Positions 36,201 to 46,160 of a stretch of 64,000 nt of DNA are shown here, piece after piece. The stretch's first letter is position 1; every line of letters starts with the position of its first letter. Under the pieces are notes generated by a model, which saw only the letters and a program-made list of their open reading frames with translations, had not been told where the DNA came from and did no database searches. Source of the stretch: Calonectria ilicicola. Its lineage: Eukaryota; Ascomycota; Sordariomycetes; Hypocreales; Nectriaceae. A program made the position numbers and the translations under genes. The stretch covers positions 1,116,001 to 1,180,000 of the forward strand of contig CP085834.1 in assembly GCA_020809705.1 (NCBI GenBank), in the 5' to 3' direction.

Positions 36201-36874
36201 ATCGAGATTCCCGATGCACTTGTCCTCGATTTTAAACGCGTTGAACGGTAGTTCAACTGATTCTTGTCTTCTCCAAGTGCGATCAATTGGATCAACACTT
36301 ACCCCCCAGATATCCTCTGAACCCCGATCCAGGTGCTCAAGTTCAATGTACAGCGATGGGTAGGCTGTGCTTTCTATGTCACTATCATCGCTCGATCCCT
36401 GAGACAAGATTAGTTTAATTCTGTAGATGCTCGAGAAAAATGTCTCACTAAAAGGAACTTGTTGATTCTGATTGGCCACTGTCCGCTTGATCCCGTGTAC
36501 AATCGACTAGAGAGATTTTCTGCTTTCCAAGTCTCTCTCTTGTTGTCCATTGGCTCAACAACAAACAGGCTTGATGCGTTATTTCCGTTTGAAACAGAAA
36601 AAACGAGATGAATCGTGTGGTCCAAATTCTGGTTCAGGGCAAGACATCCGACTTTGTCCCCCTCCCCAAGACCAAACTTTGCTCCTAAATCGATAAGTTC
36701 ATTGTTGCCATCGGCTCCCTTCAGAACTAAGTTAAGACTTCCATGAGTGTCTGTTGAGAATATCATATTTTCGCCGCTATTATCCTCTGCCGCGAAGAAG
36801 TTTCCATTGATGTGCAAAGGCCCTGCCGGGACGGCATTATCCATAAGCTCAGGGTGGGCGCTAACTTTCGGCAT
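33213..36874 (-). pseudogene. Very large Trp-rich helical protein, broken by a frameshift or missing a small intron
   Basis: Two overlapping frames make one gene. Frame A starts at ATG 36874 and runs to 36410. Frame B is open from just above 36479 to 33213 but has no ATG at its start. Joined, they would give about 1,210 residues. The N-terminal third is beta-rich with short acidic loops and may be a propeller. Frame-B residues of about 460-560 form long amphipathic helices with regularly spaced Trp (AWDTIKKG, KKGWNCLVEKV, KEGWKFVLKI, EKAWDFVLQ, RGWEWIKKKL) ending in FSWGDIVIVKEAL. A Lys/Glu linker, more helices and one membrane-like segment (ILDVICLVIAVPATFVYKIVV) follow. I know of an uncharacterised class of large proteins with a similar helix and WDI motif, but cannot name it. 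The switch from A to B near 36,470-36,510 needs one missing base, or an intron of 56 bp (GTTGTT...CTCTAG) with a weak donor. A pore-forming role is only a guess. Confidence 0.5.
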
Positions 36875-36988
36875 GATGGCGGATATTTGTCAAATAGATG
36901 GACAAGCAGCTTCAGGGAATATATGCTGCACTTTTCAATCAACGTGATGAGATGAGATGCAATGGTATTTGGGACAACCAAGAGTAAG

Positions 36989-36995
36989 TTATATA
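36989..36995 (-). promoter_or_regulatory. TATA-like box of the large helical protein gene
   Basis: TATATAA on the minus strand about 115 bp upstream of ATG 36874. Confidence 0.35.
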
Positions 36996-37800
36996 TGACA
37001 AAGTACCACTGAAGTGTGAGAGCCAGCTATCCCGTTAGTCCCTTTGTAAATTCCTAGTCATGCCGTTTCTGGGCGGCATATTGTTTCGTCCCACGTTTGA
37101 AGCAACCTCCGAGGAGATAGTGGGGCTTCTGTCAGCCACAATACTCGGCGTTAAGCTGAAGGGTGGAGTATCTGAAGATTAGGCCACAATTGGTTTGCCA
37201 AGGTGTAAATATTGGACTTAGCGTCGGAAGCCCGAAAGAGGGTCGCACCAAAAGAATGAGCTAAATAATGCAAAAAGCCTTTGATTGGCATACGCTCATA
37301 TTGATTAAGACGTTACGGGTTAGCTCCGTCAACCATGAGTGAGGGGCCGTATGCGGCCCAACAGCGGCTGAGAAACTATTGATTGACCTTCTGCAAGCAC
37401 AATTCGATAATCACAGGGCTAAAGTGATTCCAATCACCTCCAATCCATAAAATACGATGAGGCCGCCGGCCGGGAAGCCAATCACAGAGAATGATAAAGT
37501 GTAGCCTGTTGCACATGCAACCATGTTTTTGCTTGGCTATTCGCAGAGGGTTTCCTAACAATCAAGATGCCATTTTCGGAACCATCGCCGAGCGCTATTG
37601 ATTGCGCCACGAACATTTGGCAACAGCTGAGCCTAGCTCGCCGCTCCAGAAACAGGCTAGAAATGCATTGTTTGGTCACATTACCAACTGGAGAAGCCAG
37701 AACGCGGATTTGCCGAATGCGAATTTGGTAATTGGCATGGTCAAAGTGAAACGACCCATAAAATGATACTCATAACCAGAAGACGATTTCTGATTGACAT

Positions 37801-37807
37801 TATATAG
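37801..37807 (+). promoter_or_regulatory. TATA-like box of the 37,907 gene
   Basis: TATATAG about 100 bp upstream of ATG 37907. Confidence 0.35.
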
Positions 37808-37906
37808 CTCACTTCCCTCCAAGATTGCAGGTTTTCTTTCACTCATCCCATCCCATATGTTTTGGTTTATTCCGTAATTCCTTCAAATTCTCCAAGCTTA
37901 TTCGTC

Positions 37907-39598
37907 ATGACTTCAGAGGCCACTTCCCCAAGCCGTCTTGGGCTAACCCTTCAAGGTTACGACCAAGTCGTTGCCTTCTCCCAATCCCACATCAATGAGA
38001 GTTTGAAATACAAATACAAGGTCAACAAAAATCTCCAATCTATCAACTATACAGACGGAGTCCAAGGCACGTCTATGGAAGGGACTTTGAAACCAGCTAC
38101 TGTGGCCCTGGTAGACACAGAGAATGGGGATCAAGTTATCTTTCTCATCCGATTTGAAACTGGGCATTGGAATAAAAATAAAGGAGCTAATAAATTGTCA
38201 TACGACCTGGGGGGCTGGTCTTTTGCCTTTGTCACGGATTTATCCATGACTACGCTGAACACCATCCCAAATGAGATTAAATCGGCAATACACAACCCAG
38301 ACCTTTTTAGTGTCAGTCAGCTGATGCTTCAATTTACTACAAGAATGACAAATTCCTTATCCTGGAAACATTCCATTACTCCTGGGTTCTCGGAGCAAAC
38401 TAGCTCTGTTTGTGGCTCCTTAGAGCATTTCATCAGAAACTACCTTCTTGGTATTTTCTTAGCAGACCCAAAAAATTCAATTCTGGGCTATGTCGCTTGT
38501 GCCAAACAACCTGAAAACGGACAGTCCGAGTTACATTGTCTAAAAATGGCGAATCAACAAGCGCCAACCTTGGTGCCTACCTCACTCCGACTGCAGACCA
38601 TCAATCACAGGCCCGGTGGTGATGTAGCCAAGGCATCCCAAACCGAAGGGAAAAATGCATTTCTCTTCACTCTAATGACAGAGTACAAAGACCTTCCAAA
38701 ATCAGATCTTCAATGGTCCGGGGATTGGTTCTATAAACCTATGGGTGGTACCCTGGCCATGTCTAAAAACAATTTCATCGACAGGTTTCTAGCGCCAAAT
38801 ATCCACCCCCTTGTCTCTGAGGTTTGGGGCTTAAGCGATAAAATACTTCAAAAGATTATTTGTAACCATTGGAGTTATACTCAGGGGAGTTGCGACTATC
38901 CCAGACACCTTCACGGGCCAACCACGAAACCGATAGTGCCCGGCTCAGATCTGTGGAGTGCCTACGACCACAGTGCCTCAGGGGCTATTAGAGGTACACG
39001 CCCTAGCAAACAGTTTATTCCAAGCTGGGACAACTCCACACGGGTCATTGTACGTCTTCAACCTCAACCCGGGTCAGGAACTATAAATGTTCATGTCACG
39101 GCCAAATCACAAACAAAGTACGTGTCAGAGGAGATCCCGTTCTACAATTTTGAGCAGATCTGGGATATCGAATGTAAATTGGATTATGTGGCATCTATAA
39201 AGCTCAAGGCTGTAGACGCTAATGGTCAACTGAGTGTCCAGACGGGATTGCATAACCGAGACATAAGCTACACAGTATCTGGGCCTGAGAAAGACTTGAG
39301 AGAGTTCCCCCCAATAGGAATTTTCGGCCATGAACTGCGTCGTGAAGAAAATCGTCGCGATGAAGAAACCTATTTCAACGCTAAGCGTGATGAGGTTAAG
39401 GAACTCATTTATGGATTTATGGAGGAAAACAGGGTGGTGAGTGACATGAAGCCGCGCATAGAAGAAGGGTTGGATAAGCAGACCAAGTTTATCTTTCCTG
39501 GAAGTGGGAAGTTTCACATGAAAGATCCCATTTTCAGTAATTCTGGTGATCTTCTACTTGGTCTTACTTACATGGATGAGAAATGGAATATTGTCTAA
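37907..39598 (+). CDS. Uncharacterised 563-residue protein, possible TULIP/P47-like
   Basis: A single-exon frame. The first ATG is 37907; upstream codons in the frame begin only with TTG. There is no signal peptide or membrane helix. The N-terminus reads LTLQGYDQVVAFSQSHIN. This resembles the start of TULIP-fold P47/OrfX-like proteins, whose first strand and helix carry a similar G-[WY]-D-x-V-x-A-x-S-x-x-x-x-N pattern. Bacterial members accompany some neurotoxin-like insecticidal clusters. A second block, GGWSFAFVTDLSMTTL, repeats the strand-turn pattern. The C-terminal 100 residues are charged and helical (ELRREENRRDEE). The gene is divergent from the large helical protein and 1.7 kb from an aegerolysin. 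The family call rests on a short motif and needs a profile search. Confidence 0.35.
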   Translation: MTSEATSPSRLGLTLQGYDQVVAFSQSHINESLKYKYKVNKNLQSINYTDGVQGTSMEGTLKPATVALVDTENGDQVIFLIRFETGHWNKNKGANKLSYDLGGWSFAFVTDLSMTTLNTIPNEIKSAIHNPDLFSVSQLMLQFTTRMTNSLSWKHSITPGFSEQTSSVCGSLEHFIRNYLLGIFLADPKNSILGYVACAKQPENGQSELHCLKMANQQAPTLVPTSLRLQTINHRPGGDVAKASQTEGKNAFLFTLMTEYKDLPKSDLQWSGDWFYKPMGGTLAMSKNNFIDRFLAPNIHPLVSEVWGLSDKILQKIICNHWSYTQGSCDYPRHLHGPTTKPIVPGSDLWSAYDHSASGAIRGTRPSKQFIPSWDNSTRVIVRLQPQPGSGTINVHVTAKSQTKYVSEEIPFYNFEQIWDIECKLDYVASIKLKAVDANGQLSVQTGLHNRDISYTVSGPEKDLREFPPIGIFGHELRREENRRDEETYFNAKRDEVKELIYGFMEENRVVSDMKPRIEEGLDKQTKFIFPGSGKFHMKDPIFSNSGDLLLGLTYMDEKWNIV

Positions 39599-41285
39599 AG
39601 GTTAGATTTTAGGTACATTCTTTAACAGCTGGATCAAATCTGAGGTACCTCGGGTTAATGTGAAGCATGGTGCTTTTTAAATGTCAATATATTTTTAGAT
39701 CTAAACGCAACAAAAGAATTGAAACATAAAAATTTAGACAATCAGCTAAAACGATAGCTGAGAATGACTGAGACCTTGGCGTGATGTCCCTCGAGCGAAG
39801 CCAAGACGCTACCCAGCCCCCTGGATCGATGACGAAGAGTTTACTAATAGTGAATACTCACCTTAATGGCCTCTTTTTTTTTTAGTTTCATAATTTGGTT
39901 AGAAGCATGTTTTGGTGGAGTACTTTTGAAAGTATCTTAAAAACCGGATGAGCTCGGAGAAACATTTTGTGATCATGTCTCACAGAACACACGTCACCAT
40001 TGCATCGTGCATTTTTACAGGACAAGAATCTAGAAAATACGACAAATCTTTTGTGAAACCTACAGCCACTCCGAAAAATATCGGGAGGTGTGCAAATAAC
40101 AGAAACAGACATGCACGAAGCTGCAGACAAGGACCCAATCTACCATTCACATCATGATCCAGTAGCCTAAGCCATGACTAACCAGTCAGTATGATTCTGT
40201 CGTGACTCACGCGTTTTCATGTTTATCCAAGGGAAAAACTTTTGTATTTCGCGATATTTCATAATATGTCTTGACGCGCTAGGTCCCGCCATTCCGGCCC
40301 GGGGACACCAATCGAAGTTACCGAGACATATAAGGGGAGCGAAAATAGGTCGCTTTGTATCACCATTTTCATGGAACCTGGACTATCCGAAAAAAAAACA
40401 ACTTTTTCTAGAACTGTATTACAATTAGACGGTGATGCTGTGCTTACTGACTCGGCACTGGCGGTGATCTTGGCCAATTGAACCCATTGACCTACTTTTT
40501 AAAATCGGCAATTGCATGATTGGTCCATTAGCGAGGATTTGCTACGTACTTGACAATTTTTCAACCGTAGGCCTCGGCAGGCAAGTTTCATTTGCGCCAG
40601 CCGAGGTAAAACGCGGGCTCTGAGTCAACACGTTTTTAGTTCAGCTCACAACAACCGCAAGATGCTTTCCTGATTTCATGGTATGTTTGTCAAAGGTCAA
40701 GAACTAGTGTTTAGTAATCGTAATAGTAAATATTGCGAGGGCAGAAGAGGTACTATAGCAGCGTTGTATCATCTTGGACACAAAACAGAATTTTAGATCG
40801 ATTTATTTTCCTGTTTGTGCTAGTAATGAATATTTTCTTCCAGTAATGAATCTCAAATATATCTAACAAGCAGAGCACCAATATTTTAAAGAATTCATTC
40901 ATCTGGAAAGTTACCCAATGCACTCTAGTTGGCCCCTGAAGGCGCGTAAACGCTAAGAAAATGGAGTCTTTCTTTCCAATTTAGGAGTTGAAAATGTCTC
41001 GGATTTTCCACCAAACTACCATGAAGGCCTGTATTCCAAATGCTCCGAGAAGGGACCGGCATGCCTTCGAATCTTGGCTCCAGGAACATAGTACTTCAGC
41101 TAGAATTCAACACATACGTACCATCGCTGAAGTATCCCAAATGGTGCATGAAAATATATAAGAACATCATCCCTCCGTACAAGCCCATCTTTTCATCACC
41201 ACGCTTCAGCAAACGCATCCATCCAGTATCAAACACCGATAACTCCACAAACACTTCTTAAATCTCAATAAGCCATTAGCTCATC
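39599..41285. other. Intergenic, no gene seen
   Basis: About 1.7 kb between the 37,907 gene and the aegerolysin. Only short frames without domain signal. Confidence 0.5.
41155..41162 (+). promoter_or_regulatory. TATA box of the aegerolysin gene
   Basis: TATATAAG about 125 bp upstream of ATG 41286, inside an otherwise mixed sequence. Confidence 0.45.
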
Positions 41286-41878
41286 ATGTCCCAATCCCAA
41301 GGAGAAAACAACTGGATTTCTATGATCCTACGAAATCAGAGCACCGATGTGTGGCTGAGGGTGTACCGAGCCCGCTGTGACCGGTGAGTGGGCCCCGACC
41401 CCTTATATGGCGATAAATGCATTCGCGTACTTACATGCTTGTTAGGGGAAAGTTTTATGAGCTCGACAAGTCAACAGAGGTGGAAGAATGGAATATTAAT
41501 GAGATAACGATTAATCCCGGCGAAGAGGTTGTCATTGCTGCTTGCGGCAAATCCTGGTCCCCCGCCGGAACGAGCGGCTCACTCTGCATCTATGAGGACT
41601 ACGGCGACAAAATTTGTAAAGTCGACTGGCATGTCCCATATGCAGGACATTACAATCAACAATTCAACATTACACAAACGAATTCTGAGTACAGAGTCAA
41701 TCATCAATTTCTGGACACGCCCTCGGGGCTGGGTCGGGGAGGGTATGACAAGTACATTGGCAAGGTTCAGATCAATATTGATCACTTAGGGGGGACATTA
41801 TTAAACCTTGGTCATGACAACGGCCGCATGAGGCCTCTTCAGAGTCTATCTATCACTACCAGGAGCATAGGCTGCTAA
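41286..41878 (+). CDS. Aegerolysin-family protein
   Basis: Two exons, 41286-41383 and 41446-41878, give 176 residues. The intron is GTGAGT...TTGTTAG (62 bp). Family features in order: NWISMILRNQST near 9-20, a G-K-F-Y block after the splice site, the acidic loop, NPGEEVVIAACGKS near 67-80 (the usual I-x-x-CGR/K-S), GTSGSLCIYE, a W-x-x-PY segment, and a final GKVQINI strand. There is no signal peptide, as is usual. Length is slightly above the typical 130-150 residues because of a C-terminal extension past GKVQINI. Aegerolysins are beta-sandwich proteins that bind membrane sphingolipids. Some become pore formers only with a MACPF partner, and I see no MACPF gene in this window. A role in defence or insect interaction is an inference. 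Confidence 0.85.
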
Positions 41879-42246
41879 TTCGTCATGATGAGGTTATGGT
41901 TTGCTCGCTAAGAAACCGATTGCGAGCTGCGTTATAAACTTTAATTAGAATGGCTGAGAGCATGGGGCACGATTAGATCCAGGTCGAGAAGAGGGCAATT
42001 AATTAATTTTTAATAGACACCAGTACTAGTTGGAGATGAAGCAGTTTGTAACAGAAAGGAAGTAGTGTATTGATCTATTAACTTTTCACCATTCAGTTCA
42101 TGTGCGTACTTAGGAGACCATATTTGAGCTGCCCCCAAGGGGATATAGCTATATTAAATAATAAGTGTAATACCAACTAGTCATGTATGACATCTAGCAT
42201 TAATCCTCCACTCTATGTGAAATCAATTCTGTGCTGCTGCAAATAT
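41879..42246. other. Intergenic, 3' ends of two converging genes
   Basis: About 370 bp, AT-leaning, no gene seen. Confidence 0.5.
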
Positions 42247-43098
42247 TTACAGGTTGATGTAGACGTCAAGAGCAACGGTAAGGCCGTTGTAGGAGCCAAG
42301 GACGGTGTCCAGGCAAGGGGCGAGGACACTGGCGCTGAGGTCGACAATGACGGCCTTGAGGTCGATCTCGAGAGTGGGGATGATGACAGTGACGAAGCCA
42401 CCGCAGCCAGTGACGATCTTGCCGAGGATCTCGAAGCAAGACTTGAGGACAACGGTAAGGTCGGTGGTAAGACCGCAGACAACAACAAGGTTCTTGAGGC
42501 AGACGGTGACGGTGGTGATGATCTTGACAATGAGGTCGACGATGGAGGTGATGTCAGCATCGAGGGAGATGTCGAGGTCGACAGTGATGTTGACAAAGGC
42601 GTTGACAAGGAGAGTCAGGGAGGAGATGAGCTTCTTGACCAGGGGAATGGCAACCTTGGCGCACTCCTCCTTTGTGATCTTGCCGCTGGAGACCTCAGCG
42701 ACGACGAGGTCGATGGTGGCGGTCACGTTCTCGCAGACCTTGACGTAGCCCTCGAGGGTGGCGATGAGCTCAACCTTGGTGTCGAGCTGGATGTCGACGT
42801 CAAGGTCAAGGGTCAGGTCAATGCCGAGGTCAACATCGAGGTCAAGGTCGAGGTTGAGGTCAAGGTCAAGACCGCTGTTGTCACCGCCGGTGGAGGTGGA
42901 GGTGGAGGTAGAGCTGGCAACGGCCTTGGTCTTGGTAGCAGTGCCGGTGGCAGAGGCGACAGTCTTGCTGGCGGAACCGGTAGCAGTGCTGACGGCGGTG
43001 GCGATGGTCTTAGTAGAGCTGCCAGCAGGCTTAACGGCGCAAGGGCCAGCAATGGCCGAGGCGGCCAGAGCGAGGACGGAGAAGAGAGTAACCTTCAT
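42247..43098 (-). CDS. Secreted Cys-containing protein with a Leu-Asp alternating repeat
   Basis: A 283-residue single-exon protein. Residues 1-18 form a signal peptide (MKVTLFSVLALAASAIAG). Residues 28-72 are a Ser/Thr/Ala stalk, likely O-glycosylated. Residues 77-106 alternate Leu/Val/Ile with Asp, as in LDLDLNLDLDLDVDLGIDL. The remaining part is Val/Ile/Leu-rich with Cys at about 20, 122 and six later sites, eight in all, including VVCGLTT and VTGCGG. No TM or GPI tail is obvious, so it is probably released or wall-bound. The alternating acid-hydrophobic strand could bind calcium or self-assemble. I do not recognise the family. The long open frame on the opposite strand is a codon-bias shadow. 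Confidence 0.75.
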   Translation of the reverse strand: MKVTLFSVLALAASAIAGPCAVKPAGSSTKTIATAVSTATGSASKTVASATGTATKTKAVASSTSTSTSTGGDNSGLDLDLNLDLDLDVDLGIDLTLDLDVDIQLDTKVELIATLEGYVKVCENVTATIDLVVAEVSSGKITKEECAKVAIPLVKKLISSLTLLVNAFVNITVDLDISLDADITSIVDLIVKIITTVTVCLKNLVVVCGLTTDLTVVLKSCFEILGKIVTGCGGFVTVIIPTLEIDLKAVIVDLSASVLAPCLDTVLGSYNGLTVALDVYINL

Positions 43099-46000
43099 TT
43101 TGAAGAATTAGAAGTTAAGATAAAAGAGTGTATAGGTAAGTTTACCAAAAAGGTCAAAAGAGTGACAAGGAAAGATGCTTGGAATTAGCGAATGAATGAA
43201 TGTGAGGATGATGAGAGGCTGTTTAGTTGAGGGGAGGTTGTCTGATACTTATACAAGTAGAGCTCATCTTTGCCCTCTTGTGAACTGGGGCACGGCGTGT
43301 GTCGATGTGCTAAAAGAGAGTTTATCCCATTCTGGAACCTTTTCTGTCGATCGCCCCCTTGACGGACATCGAGATTCCCTTATTCTGCTTGGGCTAGTGA
43401 TCGCCTCAGCGGCGGCTCTGCTCCCCTGCGAAAGTCATCAATTGATCGGCAGCTATTTACACCTATTCGCACCAAAAACATATACAACATACGCACACAC
43501 ATACGCGTACTCGATTTTTTTTTTCTAACACTGCTCTGAATGAAGCCTTCACGATCATCTTGCAGAGCCACGGACTTGCCCGCGACACTGCGAGGCTCCG
43601 GTAATTGTCTGTGCCTCTTAGTTGGGTGACATGGTTTGTGGTCCGATTTGGCCGTTGCCCAGCGAAGGCGGGCTGGTGAGCCAACCCGCCGAGTGTTTGC
43701 TTTTGCTCCCATGCTCGTTCGTATTATCAAGTGTCCAGGTCCAAAAGTTTACTCGCACCCATGACCCATGTCATAGGGCTCGCCGCGATTGCAAACCGCC
43801 CGGTCCGGGGCCACGTGATGGTCACACCACGAACAACAAGTCCGTGTCGGAAGCCGGCATTCACAGGCTCCATAGTAGCTGTCGGCATTCCTTCGAAAGC
43901 CTAATGATAGAACAGTGTGTGTCATGTTTCAGGTAGGGGGCTAGTGTACCTGGAGCTAGCCACATTTGTGCAGCATTTCCTTCTGCACATGGCATTTGGT
44001 TGATTATGCCACCACCTCAGAGCATTTGAGTTGCGGTGGAGCGTGCAAGGGAGAAGGCGAGATGGTCTGTTCGCCGCTGAGCTAGCAGTGGAGAGCGGAC
44101 CAAACGGTTTGTTTTCAGTCTCGTAATTGGTTGGCCCTAATTGGGCATACGCAAGCACATTGGCCAAATCAATTTGCACGTGTTGAAATTATCAACTGGT
44201 GTTCTGTCATATTACGCGCTCATATATGCCCAGGTTTACCTCGTGTGCGTAAAAACTCGAAGTTTAGCATGTTTAGCCTCGTTCCGGAAGACGCGAGATC
44301 CGATCGAGTGCTTGCACAATACAGTTCCATGCAATTAGAAGGCGGTTCATGCGAGCTAGATGGATACGGCGGGTTCTATGCAAGACTGCATATACCCATC
44401 ACGCTGCAAAGTTTGCCAAGAGAGAGTGTGGAAGGCCAGACCTTCTTGGCCACGTCAAAAGCACTGCAATCAAATTTGCCGCAATCTCAGATTGCCATAC
44501 TTTTTCAAGTCCAGGCAACGGCGTTTCTTTTTTTAAGATAGGAGAAATACAATCAAACAAATTGCGTTCAAGCCATTCCACTGCGAGTGGAAGGCTAGAA
44601 CCTTTTTTCCTCATCTGGGGCTGTTGGCGGTGTGACAGGGTACCCCTGCGCTGACCAGTCACCTTGGCGGAACAAAAGGGAACTAGTGGGACGTAAAGTA
44701 CAAATCGATGGAGAAAACAAACAATCGTCGGGCAATCCGTTTAGATCGTACGACCATGGATTATGCCGGAGGATTATTGGTCCTGGCCCACGGTAAGAAC
44801 GGTATCTGGGGTAGTGATTGAAACAATTGGGGTAGAGTAAGGCCGATATGATTAGATGAGAATCACAGAGTTGGTGAACATGACATAATCGGACATTCAA
44901 GATGTTTGGTGACAACTACTTTGGTCACAGACAAACGAAGGTGCAACAAACATTAAGGAACATATAGAGGAAAATGTAAAATATCTTGAGTATTCTAAAT
45001 GATCAACATCAAGAATCTACACCCATCTAGCTCAACCATCTACACATTCTACATCGTCACTACCTACAAAAATCATGGATCAATCAACTATAGGGTAGCA
45101 CGAATTTCCATAAGTCCGGCCCAAGCGCCGCTGACACCCTGGCAGATTCGCCCGAGCTAATTATTCCCTGTGCATGTCACCGCCTCTAGATAAGTACCTG
45201 ACTAATGGGCTCGCTTTCGGGAATGCAACGGAAGGCAAGTTCAATGAAACATTAATTGCGGAATTGGCACCCACACTGCCCCTTTTCGTGGGCTCAAGGT
45301 TTGGGTCAATGCGCCCGTTCCCGGCCGTATTCGTAGGCTTCCTCTTCAGTCTAACTGCTATCGTCTTAGTGCGTCGGGACCTGTCATTACGGCCTGCTCC
45401 GTTTACGCCAGCTTGCAATTCGGCCTCGGCTCATGTTCTGATCAGATATGGGGCTGGACGTAAAAGCTGGGCATGTCCTGACAAATATCGGCATCGACTG
45501 CCGGATTGTTGGGAAGTCTGCATCTCCATATGAGTTTTCGCGACTCAATGAACAGAAGTCGTGATGATCTGGAAACGTCCTGCCACGGGGTAGATCTTAG
45601 AGCCGTCGATCTGCGGGAGGCTGGAGCTGATCCGCGCAATCCGTGGCTGATTGACAACGTTGTGAACAACTCAGGAAACGATCAACGCACGCATCGCTGG
45701 TGTGCTCTGATACGAAGGTAAATTTCTTTTTGTGTTTTTCTGACCACTTGGCTACCTCTCGTAAAGCTCATGTTTGCTTTTCATTTGCATCTTGGCATAT
45801 TGGCGATGCAATGCATGCATGTGCGTGCGCGATTATTACGAGCGGTCCGGTTGCAGAAGGAATATCACAACTCACAACGCAGGGCGGGTAAAATTTTGAG
45901 GCCGAAATAGTGGAACCGGATGAGGGCTGAAGAAGAAGGCCGTGCCAACGACGAGTCATATTGACTAAATGAATGCTACCTTGCAGCCAGAACTCGGTTC

Positions 46001-46160
46001 AGCTGCGCAATGACTACAAACTAAACCAACCGAATTAAATTTGAGGAAGCTTGGCCTCAACGATTACAAATGCTATTTTCGGTTGGCCATCTAAATTGAT
46101 GGTGATATCGCTCCACCAACAGTTTCTCATTCATGGACCCGGGTCTTTTGCTCCGCCGGA
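43099..46160. other. Long gene-poor interval
   Basis: About 3.1 kb. Many short frames on both strands, none with a domain or convincing splice structure. At 45,161-45,533 both strands are open over about 250 bases, which might be a coding relic. Confidence 0.45.
43248..43253 (-). promoter_or_regulatory. TATA-like box of the secreted Leu-Asp protein gene
   Basis: TATAAG on the minus strand about 150 bp upstream of ATG 43098. Confidence 0.3.

Larger units (their letters stand above)
36875..37906. other. Shared divergent promoter region
   Basis: About 1.03 kb between two divergently transcribed genes. Each side has a TATA-like box near the expected distance (36989-36995 and 37801-37807). No gene is supported inside. 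Shared regulation of the two flanking genes is plausible. Confidence 0.45.

Noticed and set aside
36487..36508. A 22-bp intron joining the two frames of the large helical protein
   Set aside because: Too short, and it does not give the right phase.
36410..36510. Programmed -1 ribosomal frameshift in the large helical protein
   Set aside because: No slippery heptamer in the right frame is visible in the overlap.
37862..37906. Upstream extension of the 563-residue protein
   Set aside because: The extra codons begin at TTG, not ATG; the first ATG is 37907. The same reasoning moved starts at 14438, 20483 and 62252.
42187..43188. A 333-codon + strand frame rich in Asp, Glu and Gly
   Set aside because: It is the antisense of the secreted Leu-Asp protein. 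The minus frame has a signal peptide, stalk and cysteine pattern; the plus frame has only biased composition.
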